Assembly: GCA_013398295.1 (NCBI GenBank)
Contig: VZSF01006995.1
Span: forward strand, 1 to 64,000
From: Chionis minor
Taxonomy: Eukaryota > Chordata > Aves > Charadriiformes > Chionididae
DNA length: 64,000 nucleotides
Direction of reading: 5' to 3'
The translations under genes were made by a program, and so were the position numbers. This document shows, one piece after another, positions 13,201-23,700 of this stretch. The notes under the pieces are model-generated. The model was not told the origin of the DNA. It did not search any database and was given only the letters and a program-made list of their open reading frames with translations. The stretch's first letter is position 1. Each line of letters starts with the position of its first letter.

Positions 13201-16200
13201 AACTTTAAGTTATTGCAACAATGGGCCATGCTAAAAACCTCTGAGGCAGACAAAAATGAAACATTTTTGTCATGGAAATTAGGGACATCTAGTCCCCACT
13301 GTTTATTCTTAGTCTTTGTGTGAATCTCTCACAGGTATCAGCTGGCACTCCATTCAGTGGCTAAAAGAAAAATGCAGGCCCAAGCTTTTGTTAGAGTCTT
13401 CTGACTAAATTTTCCTCTTTCATGCAAACAGAACAGATTTGTGGGGCTATTCTGATCTTCCTGCATATGTAGAAACACCAGTGCCAGCACCCAGAGTTCT
13501 TTGGAAGGAAGAAGAGAAGAATAGATAATAAGTGCTCCATTGTGCATACAGGAGAGGAGAATTTAGTTTTAATGAACCCATTACTTTCTGCTAGACTGCT
13601 AAAAATTGCTACACTGAATAAACTAATTCAATAGATGCTGCCTGCCTTTTTTTTTTTTAATAACTAGAATGACTTCTATGAAACTTAATTTATTTACAGA
13701 GACTCTGTAAGGCAATTAGGGCGGCTTAGTAAATTCTTTATTTCCCGCTGGATATTGTAATTCATAACAAACTAATTAATATTTTATCTGAAAATGCTAC
13801 ATACTTTCATTGTTGTTTATTTTTAATTAAAACTAAGGTGCTAAAACAGTCAATGACAATTACAAATACATGAAAGGCATTAAATATGATAATTTGAATT
13901 GTTAATTATGCATTATCACATTGACATGCTAATCATTTCTGGCAAAACCACAGTAAGCTTTACTTAAATACTAATATAACTGCACTGACCATTTCAGCTA
14001 CTGAGAAAACTTATGTAGTGCCTGTACAGAATTGTAAAACTTAAAGAGAACAATAGTATATGGGATTTCTTTGTCTTTTGAAAGATCAAATATTCACCAT
14101 GAGTGTATTTTCAATCTTTGAGCTGTGAAAGACAGAAATGCACTTATACCCTAATATTGCAAAACCAGAAGGCAAACTTTAAAAGCTTTTTAAGGAACCA
14201 ATCCAGCTATGTATTTAAATATTACAAAATGCACCATTGCATAAAACAGCACAAACAAGACCAGCATCTAGATGTATCTCTGGTGAAAACTGATTTTCAC
14301 AGGAAGAGGTGTGCTAGACCTCTCTTCTCATCAGTTGCACTGTGTAGCATCAACCATCAGAAACTTTGTTGGAAAGGCAAAGAGTTTTTTAAGACATCTA
14401 AATGAACGTCACTGCTTTTTGCCCCATGTTTTATCAGAGCAACAGAAGCTAAATTCTAATTAGAATTTTGGTCTTCTTACTTCAAGATCATGAAAGAAGC
14501 AAAAAAGTGTGAACTATTCTAGAATCTGATTGCTTCTGTGTTATAGTTGCTTTCCTTAGAGAACTTAAGGAAATAGCTGCGTGGGAAAAAAAATCAGAAA
14601 GCTTGTTCTGACAGATGAGTGACACAAATATCTCATCAAAAAAGAATACAATAAAATACAATTCTATTTTTTTCCCCTATGTTGCTGAAAACAAAGCTAG
14701 AAGTTCTGTTCACATGTACATGAACACACACTGAAATTTTATAATGGTGACATTAACTAATACGATTAGTAAAATAAAATAATTACTCTGTGAATAAAAT
14801 AAAATTATTACATTGGCAGTTTCTGTATTGTTTACAGGAAACATTGTTTTTTCTGTAAACTCTCTTGTTTTAGCAGGCTGCAAAACCCTGGACACAAAAT
14901 CTACTGTAGAATGTCAATAGAGTAAAATTTATGCTCTGTGCTTTGTGTAAATTCTGCTGTTGGAGCAGTCAAGGGGGAGAAAATTGGATGGTGTATAAGC
15001 TTGCTGATGGTGGATTAAATACTGAAACACATTGCAAAAGAGTCTAACTTGATTTATCAGTCTTTACTATTTTCTAAGCAAATTCTATTCCTTGGCTGAG
15101 CTTGAACAGAAAAGGATATAAAAATGCACTAACCGCAAATTTTTGTGATAAATGTCCTTAACACTTGTAACATTCTGCTTTGGTGGAACTGAAAAAAGAG
15201 AGGAAGTATGGTGATTAAGCTTTTATACAAGCTATATTATTTTTTTCTACACAAATTTATGATTATTCCTATTAATACCATCTGTTTAGGATCTCTAGAA
15301 AAGAAGCAAGGGTGTGATGGAGGGATGCAAAGACAGAGGGAGGGAGGGAGAGGGAAAGGGACAGAAGCAGGGACAGAAGGAGGGATCTACAAAATGGAAT
15401 TCAAACTGTCTGCTAGATAAAATGTCAGTACTTACTCAAAAAACATATAATAGGGAGGTCCAGTTCAAATATAATTTAGGTTAGGAATAGATCCTTAGTT
15501 CTTTTGAACTGTATTTTTTTAGAAAACAAATTTATTTCTTTCATCCTCTGAGCATTTAAACTCATCTCAGGAACTTCAGAAAGGAGAACCAGTTCCCATA
15601 AGATTTTGTATAAGACATACAGTCAAAACCAACTTTCCCAATATAAAAATAGAACTGAAACAATAATTCAGATCAACACAAAGTATTTGCAAACCTTGCA
15701 GACATGCAGTTAATTCCTGTCTTAACAGTGGTTTTGATTGTATGAGGCATTTTCAGGGAATGAAAAACACACTCTTTGATGCAAGTTTTCAGAAAATGCT
15801 GAACGGAGCTTTGTAGATTAAAAAAAATATTTAAACTCCAGAAGACATGAATATGAAAACTAAAATTATATTCAGACAATGTAGCATTTTTGCCTCATGT
15901 ACATGCAGAAGATTAATTCTGATAGTATTTTTGCAAAGTGTGTGTCTAAGAAATTTGAAGGACAACTTTCATTTTTTGTAGTTGAGCAGGTAACCAAAGA
16001 GTATAGCTGCTGGAAATTGTTTTAAGAATGAGACTGAAAAACCCTCAAACCAAAACTAAAAGTCTTTTGAACTTACCTCTGCTTTTTCTAGAGATCATAT
16101 CAAACAGTGTGCTAATCTCTCATTCAGGATTAGGACATTCTCAAACAAAAATCTTGTGTGTGACAATATTTTCTCAATTTTTGACCATATGAAGGAAGTA

Positions 16201-19200
16201 AATTCTAAGCCGTTATTGTTTAGAGAAGTTTCCTAAAACTCTCTTGGTGTAAAACATAAAATTTCATATCTTTTGCTTTTGTCCCCTCAGTTGGACTCCT
16301 AGCCTGTTACGCAAGTGTTCTCTGACACTCTGCAGAAGTCTTCAGATCATATTAATGCCTGGGATATTTCCAGTTCTTGACCTGCACATTTTTTCTTGAA
16401 CATAAAAACATACAGTCAAAAGTACTGGATTAGATCAACATCTGATCTCTGAAAACAGCCAAATATCAGTCTATCGGAAAGAGCATAAGGAAAAGGGAAA
16501 GCACATGCTTCCCCCTAGTAATCTTCAGCTTCCAAACACTTACAATACAGCCAGTTAAGTGCCTGTGTAACCCATAATAGTTTTCTTTTCCACAAGCTAA
16601 TATAGAATTCCTTTGAATCATGCAAACTTTTTGTAAAAGTGTTCCCCAGCCTAAATATTGTGTGTGTGTGAAAAATAATAAAAAAAAAAAAAGAGTATTA
16701 TTTTTCCGTCTTCTGTCACTTTCTTATGTTCCCGGACTATTGTGTTTAAACACAGTGAACAATACCTGTGAAGAAACAATTCCTGTCCACCTTATTCATT
16801 CTGCTGCTATGGTCATGAATTGTTTCACGTGGTAGATCATCTCCAAAATGCAAGAGTATTAATTTCTCGTGTTTTGGTAATATTCAGAATGTGTAGTTAA
16901 GCCCTCAAAAATCTGTTATGTGTTTAAGTTCCATTTGAATTGATAAGCCTTATGTATGCAAAGAAATTTTAGAGTACTGAATGTTGTCTACAGATTTGTC
17001 ACAGGATGGATTATCAATTACACTAAAATACTTCTATAGAAGCAGAAAGAAATCATGGGAGGCTAAAAAACTTTATGTCTCAGAGATCCTCTGGTAGACA
17101 AGTTTGAAGAAATACCACTGAAAATGGGAATAACATTCTATAACTCTTTGCATGCATTTTTCAGGTTACATAGGTTATAGTATGTTTTACAGATTCTATA
17201 CCCTACTGTGCATTACCAAAGGAGAAAAAGAAAGGAAAGACTTTGAATGAGGACATATGTAAGTCCATATGCCAAATAACTGTATACAAATTCAGGTGTC
17301 CTTTTTATTGGGATATCTCTTTTAAGAAATTATTTAATCCAATGACAATGGAATAGCAATGACAACAATTTAGGAGAATACGAAGATAATTTCTTTTTAT
17401 AAAAGCTATTTTTGCTTTGTGCTAAGTTATTAACCAGTGTTAATCTGTGTGTGAAATAGAGGTAATATCCTAAAAACTAACATTTTAGACAAACAAAAAG
17501 ATTAAAGTTATTTTTTTTCCCCACTTCTTTTAGTTGATAGTGGTGTACTTGAATGCAATTCAAACCTTTTCTTAGTCATTTAATATCTTTTTTCTTTAAG
17601 CAAGGATTTTCTTTAGGAGAAATGTTAACTGCCTTTAATTCTGTGGCATTTTTATTATCACTTTTTCTAGAAATAAGTGCTTTTGGAATGTCCAGGTATA
17701 AAAGCAGAATTATTCAAAAGTGTTTTGTCATGTGAATGTAGTTTATGTGATTAAACATATTTATGGAGAATGATCTGATTTTTAAAAAGAATTTGAATGC
17801 AATTTTGATGACAAAATATTCTCAACAGCGTAGGAGCTTAAAGGTTGTTTTGCAACTTCAGGTCCATCCTTATGTAGTAGAAGCACTGTACCACAGCTCT
17901 CAAGAGGGAACCTTATATTGCAGTGAAGTCAGACATCTGATCATCTGTTATGCTTCTCAAAATTCAGCATATTAAGTCCTCAGTTCTTTACCACTTTTAC
18001 ATACCTTAAGTGAGCAGTCCTTATACAGGTTATTTATGTGGACGTAAATGGAGTATCATTTTTCTGCCTAATTAAGCCATTAGAGATAAAATTTATCTCA
18101 GCTAATTTATTACCTGCATAAAGCTAAATTATGTATGTTCTCCCTTAAACTGTGTCAACAAAAGAGATACTTGAAAAATTCATCTAACTCATCTTTAGGA
18201 AAAGTTGAACTGTACATTCTAAATCTTTGTTATGTGCATGAAATATGAAGTGAGATGGAGGTCACCAGCTGAAATGGAAAAAACATAGGCTGTTGATATT
18301 AAAATTATCTGAGAAGAATTGTCACCCTAAGAGCCTCTATAATGCTATAAATGGGCGTTGGGTGAGGCATCCTTCATTTAACCTTAAATAAACTCAATTT
18401 TAGAGATCTAAATCCCTGGCTCAGACTGAGCATAACACAGTCCCAACGAACACCCCAAAACCAACAGGTCACTTTGAATATATCAGACATAAGAAATACA
18501 TTTGACTCTTCCCTTCCTTTTCCTTTCCCTGTCTACACCTGCACCTCATACAATTACCACACACTTTCACCATGTCCTCTTGCTTTTTGGTACTCTGTAT
18601 TAGATGTAGCAGTTTGGGACAACCTATTTTTCTGCTAATGAGCTATGCCTGTAGATATGAATTCTGCATAAGAGGCTGAAAATGCCATGCTTCTGGTTTG
18701 TGGCATCTCTCACAATAAGGGACCTTACAACTGAAGTCCCCTTTCTTTCCTGAAGTCTTATTTAGCAGTGAGCTAAGTGCCCGCTGTGTGACTAGTCAAA
18801 TACCAGAACCCCAGAAAAAGTGTGAATTCTGAAAAGTATATTTAAGATTCTGATTCCTTGTCTTTAATGGGTATTCAAAGCATGCTTATGTTAAACAGCC
18901 CAAATGCTTGGTTTTAGAATTCAGTACTGTTGAGGTCTTTACATTCTCTGAATACTTATTGATTCTGTGCCAGTCTTTCATTCCTCAGCAGCAGATAATT
19001 TTGATGAGAATTTTGAAGTCTAAAATAAGCAAATGCAATATACTTCTTTGAAAATTCACCCTAAAACGTTATATTTTATTTTTGTCATTATTGCAACAAG
19101 CTGCTTACACGGCTTACTTCTTTATGCATTTAAACATTCTTTAACATAATGCATAATTGTTCAGAAAATTATCCAGCCATAATGTTCTAAAAGTGTTGTG

Positions 19201-19462
19201 CATAACATGCTGCTGGATTAACAGTTCCTATTCAAATGAATGAGATTTCTGCTTTAGAATTCATTTTGATAGAAATAGAAGTACCAGTGCTCAGCATTTG
19301 AAGATTCAGAAATCAATAAACCGTTACATTTGGCTGTAAGAGTATGTGGTTGTAATACCTTATGACTACCTGTGGAACTACTATTCTGATGTGGCATTGA
19401 AGTTGGATAATGACAAATCCCATTCTGTAAGTCTGTGTCTAACCATATAGATACATATATTA
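4226..19462. other. Gene-free AT-rich desert
   Basis: About 15 kb without a gene or mobile element that I can support. The content is AT-rich unique sequence with homopolymer runs, for example poly-T near 9888-9906 and 13646-13658, and a purine tract at 15317-15386. The longest frames (5037-5387 minus, 116 codons; 14103-14405 plus, 100 codons) look like chance. One short plus-strand segment, 6934-7014, has good splice signals and is treated as a finding. The block near 13740-13930 is rich in TAATTA-like and octamer-like motifs. Confidence 0.6.
15317..15386 (+). repeat. Purine-rich (GGGA/GGAA) tract
   Basis: About 70 bases are almost purely G and A, with GGGAGGGA and GGGACAGAAG steps repeated. 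It is a degenerate simple repeat of the kind that can form triplex (H-DNA) on mirror-symmetric parts. No gene lies next to it. Confidence 0.8.
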
Positions 19463-19725
19463 ATATATACAGGCTGTGTGGAGAATGGATTGAGAGCCAC
19501 CCTAAGGAGAAAGACTTGGGAGTGTTGGTTGATGAGAAGCTCAACACGACCTGGCAATGTGTGCTCACAGCCCAGAAAGCCAACCATATCCTGGGCTGCA
19601 TCAGAAGATGCACAGCCAGCAGCTGGAGGGAGGTGATTCTCTTCCACTACTCTGCTTTTGTGAGTCCCCATCTGGAGTACTGTGTTCATCGCTGGGGCCC
19701 ATAACATAAGAAGGACATGGACCTG
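19463..19725 (+). mobile_element. CR1 retrotransposon, left part of a copy split by an LTR
   Basis: Plus-strand CR1 ORF2 sequence from the C-terminal part of the reverse transcriptase region. The translated segment includes [18 protein letters not shown] and ends near the conserved [11 protein letters not shown] block, a clear match to the CR1 reverse transcriptase C-terminus. The copy is 5' truncated at about 19463 and is interrupted at 19725 by a solo LTR. It resumes at 20343 at the next base of the CR1 consensus once the duplicated target site is discounted. Confidence 0.9.
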
Positions 19726-20342
19726 TGTGGCAGCAACATGCTCCCCACTGCGCCCTACTCCCCCCTGCAGGTCTAATGGCACAGTACAAGGACCACAGTC
19801 GCTCGTTTGGTGGGAAGCTCATGACCTGCTGATCATGTACGCAAACAACCCCCAGCCACATACCCCAGATACCCAAGCCCTAGAGACCACCTCAGCCAAT
19901 GAGCTCACCTTGGAGACACCTTGACCGATGAAAGCTACATGACTAAGACCAATAGATGACCACAGTTCAGATCTGACCAGGCTATAAAATGGGGTCCCCA
20001 ACGGAGACCCTCTTTTGAGTGGTTGTCCTCGGAGTAGTGGGTCTGTCATCAGAAGCCCTCCCTTTGGGTCGAGATGTCATCTAAAGTAACTTCCCTGGGA
20101 CTGAGTGTCCTCACCTTTAAGGTGAGTGGTTTGCATATTTTGAATCATGATTCTAAGCTTAAAGTTAATACACACAGTGCAGTAATATTTCCCAGCTGAC
20201 GTCCTGAACATGTAAAAGGTTATGTCTGTCAAAGTATTTGTCATATAAGATCCTTGTTATTTTTTACCATTCTTCCTTTTTTTGTGACACCAGTAAAACC
20301 TGTTTTTTTAATGTCTTTGTTCGGTCTTACACTTCCACAACA
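19726..20342 (+). mobile_element. Solo LTR of an endogenous retrovirus, nested in CR1
   Basis: This 617-bp insert begins TGTGGCAG and ends CCACAACA, giving TG...CA termini with short inverted ends. It is flanked by the perfect 5-bp direct repeat ACCTG (19721-19725 and 20343-20347). Removing the insert and one repeat restores the CR1 sequence GGACCTGTTGGAG. A TATA box at 19983-19989 is followed by a GC-richer stretch that could be the R region. There are no retroviral genes and no second LTR, so it is a recombined solo LTR. A donor-like AAG/GTGAGT lies at about 20119. I see no clean AATAAA signal. I do not recognise the family. A 5-bp duplication fits several avian ERV classes. Confidence 0.85.
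19983..19989 (+). promoter_or_regulatory. TATA box of the solo LTR
   Basis: TATAAAA about 258 bases into the 617-bp LTR, directly upstream of a GC-richer segment, is placed as expected for the U3/R boundary. Whether it is still active cannot be told. Confidence 0.5.
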
Positions 20343-20728
20343 ACCTGTTGGAGTTAGTCCAGAGGAGAGCCATGAAGACGATCAGAGGGCTGGAGCACTT
20401 TTCGTGTGAAGACAGGCCAAGACAGTTGGAGTTGTTTGGCCTGGAGAAGAGAAGGCTGTGAGGAGACCTTATAGCAGCCTTCCAGTACTTAAAGGGGGCC
20501 TACAGGAATGATGGAAAAGGACTCTGTCAGGGAGTATTGCAGTAGGACCAGGGTTAACAGTTTTAAACTGAAAGAGGGTTTAGACTTAGACTTGGATTAG
20601 AAAGAAATTCTTTACTGTGAGGGGGGTGAGACACTGGAACTGGCTGTCCAGAGAAGTTGTGGAGGCGCTGTTCCTGGAAGTGTTCAAGGCCAGGTTGGAT
20701 GGTACTTTGAGTAGTGTGATCTAGGGAA
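20343..20728 (+). mobile_element. CR1 retrotransposon, right part after the LTR
   Basis: Continuation of the plus-strand CR1 at 19463-19725. It contains the end of ORF2 (the conserved run around LFGLEKRRL followed by a stop) and the start of the 3' UTR, including the AAGGCCAGGTTGGATGG block at about 20688-20704. The normal CR1 3' end, including the 8-bp tail, is missing. It is replaced from about 20729 by a GGAAG microsatellite that probably grew from the GTGGAAGG segment of the CR1 3' UTR. Confidence 0.9.
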
Positions 20729-20775
20729 CGGAAGGGAAGGGAAGGGAAGGGAAGGGAAGGGAAGGGAGAGGGAAA
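20729..20775 (+). repeat. (GGAAG)n microsatellite at the CR1 3' end
   Basis: About eight near-perfect copies of the pentamer GGAAG, then a degenerate GGGAGAGGG end. It starts where the CR1 3' UTR should continue, which suggests expansion from CR1 sequence. Confidence 0.9.
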
Positions 20776-23700
20776 TATTTTTGTTTGAGATAATTAAATG
20801 TCGTTCATCTGCAAACCAGGATGACAGAACATATTTCAAAACAAAAATTTATTAAAAGATCCATTATTAAAACTACTGGCAAACACAGAATTAATCCTTT
20901 TCAAAGCAAAAGATTGAGTTAAAAATAATTTGTTGACCTAAAAAGAAAGCAAAATAAGTCAAACATTCTGGTAGACCATATCCACTAGAATATCATAGTA
21001 CTGTAAAAATGTGACTCAGAAGTTAAATAATCCGCAGAAGCAATGCACAGTTTCATAACTGACAACTGAGATGAGCTGATATAATGCTGGTCACATAAGA
21101 AAAAAGAAACAAACTAAAATGGACTCACCTCATGAGAATCTGAATGTGGATTATACACATTCAGCATATTATGGGCATCTAGTTTAGATTCAGGGTATCA
21201 ACAAGTAGTTATACAGTAGAGTATAAATTATATATAGGATTTTAAGAAAATACTAAAACACTTGAGAAAATTATGACAGTAAATATTTTTCTATTCATAA
21301 TGTATCAGCAAAATCTTAGAGAATGGAGTATATATTTATGCCAATATAATACACTCTGCTGCCTTCATCCAGCACTTCAATTAAAAAAACAAACAAACAA
21401 ACAAAACACACTTATCTTTGGTACACAGGATATTAAGAGGATGCTTGAACTGGGAAAAATTGAAGTCCATTGGCATACTCTTTAAGTAGTTTTGGAAAGA
21501 ACCAGAGTTGCTGAGGCAGAATGAAAACATAGTATGTATAATTCTTAGTAAAAGGATGCAATTCTGAGAGAATGTAATATAGCAAGGTACAAAGCAGTTC
21601 ACGATAGCCATATTTACATTGAAAAAGTGCAATTGTATGAGTATGAGACATTTCTGTCATACTGAAACAGTCTGTGTCAGAATGAGTCATATTTTGTCTA
21701 ACAAATAGGAGGGGCTAAAGAAGTGCAGAGAACCTGATTTGGCAGTACAATAGGTAGACAGGCAGAATTTGCTGTTTCTTCAGAGCAGAAATGGTACGTT
21801 TGCAGATAAGCTTATAATTGCAAAGGCTTTTGGGTATTTAAGAAGTTAACTAAATAAAACATAAAAAAATAAATTCTGTTTTAGTTGCACACTACATTTC
21901 CACATAATAAAAGGAATAAAAGAAAATGAAAATGAAAATATAAATGAGGGAATTTCCTTTTTGTTTCTCATATAAGAATGATTAGCCATATAGAGACTCC
22001 ACCAAGGATACATCTGACATCATGGCCATTTAAAAAAAAAAAAAAGTTGTGTTTTTATTCTAAAATATATTGGTCTACTACAAACAAATATCAGTTAATG
22101 AAGTACACAGAGTTGTGTTTCATTGTGGGTCCAAGTAGATGATTGGCCTAGTATCCCCTTGCTTTGTTGCTTGTAAATCTAAGTAACCTGCATTTTGTGA
22201 TCTTGTGTAAATGAGAATAAGATTTTCTTTGAAAGATGGTGTGAAAAATGTTCTTATATTAATAAATGAATTGTTAAATCACAGAAATGCATCTAAGGTA
22301 GCTGGGGGCTGCAAAAGAACAAGTAACTACTCAGAATCAAATTTAGTAGCTATAAAATCCTCTTGGTTCATTTAATGATATAACTATTCTGTCAACCCAA
22401 AATAAAAGTCTAGCAGCTTCTTTAAAGAGCTCCAATTCACTTTGTAATACAAAAAGAACATTTAGTGCCATGCTGAGATTTAAATGTCTGGACATGAAGG
22501 AAGGGTTGAAACCTTTTAAAAAAGGCAAATTTAATTTGTTACATTGCTCTAATCCCTGAAGACTTGACTGAGTGATTTTCTATAGACAAAAGATTCTTAA
22601 AGTTTTTTAGAGCCAGATCACAGTTATGATCTGGCTGCAATTCTTCCCACTTCCCAGTCTCTTTGATTATACTCCTCAAATGTCAGTCTTTTTGCCTTTA
22701 TCTCTTCTCAGGTTGAATCATACAATTCTCCCTCTGTTAGACGGAACTCTTAACAACAGCGCCCTGTATATCAGCTACACTAGCATGCTATATCCTGAGG
22801 ACTTTATTACCTGAGGGATTTCACTTCTGGGAACTACGGGCAATGATTAGTAGGTCCAAATACTTGTCCTAAAGCAGAACATTTTTTACTATTAAAAAGG
22901 TAAAAAGCATCTTTTATGAAAAGATTTTAAAATTTTTAAAGTCTATCCATTTCTCACCTAAGTCTTTCTGTCCTTCATAACAAGTTATGTAAAGTTAATG
23001 TTCTATTGGCAATCTTCATAAAAGAAACCCAAACACTCACCCACTAAATGATTTTTTTCACCCATTTATTACTGAAGGCTACAGGATTTGCACAACAGGG
23101 TCCCAGGAAATGTCTGGTCTTTCACAGTTTCGCTGCGAACCACAGAAAGGTGAGCAGACTCTGATAACTGAGTGTATAAAAATAAGCCCACATGTACCTA
23201 AGAGTAAGGGACAGGGACCTTCACCAGCACTACACTCACCCCATTGAGCAAAGCAGGATGCTGAGGACTCGTGACATCCACCAGCTCCCTGTTTGACAGA
23301 GGTGTCCACTATTAAGTTTAGCGTTCAGAATGACCCTGGAAGGGGAAGCATAACACAAAGGAAATGGGGTAGATACTTATAAGACTTCTTGTACAACAAT
23401 ATTGACTATGATACTAATGAGACTTTTCTCCATTAATCTGTATGGTGAGTGTCACTACTGCTGTAACAAGAAAAATGACAACTGTAAAAGTTTGATGAGA
23501 CTGGTTTACTTATATTTTACTTAGGCTAACAGTAAGCACTTTCTTTCAGGTATATAGTCTCTTCCCTTTTGCCTATAACAGAGTTTATATTCTTGCCACT
23601 TCCTTAACTTTGACATAATTGTCAGTAGTGATTCAGGAATCTGACAAAGCTAAGAGTACCATTGGTTGCTAATGGTTTCAGTAAGCCTTTATTTTTTCAG

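Noticed and set aside
14103..14405. 100-codon plus-strand open frame
   Set aside because: Rich in K, N, Q, H and F with no domain hallmark. No flanking splice signals were found.
19381..20049. Several minus-strand and plus-strand frames of 76-133 codons
   Set aside because: They run over the CR1/LTR nest and change identity at the LTR boundary. The only real coding homology is the plus-strand CR1 segment.
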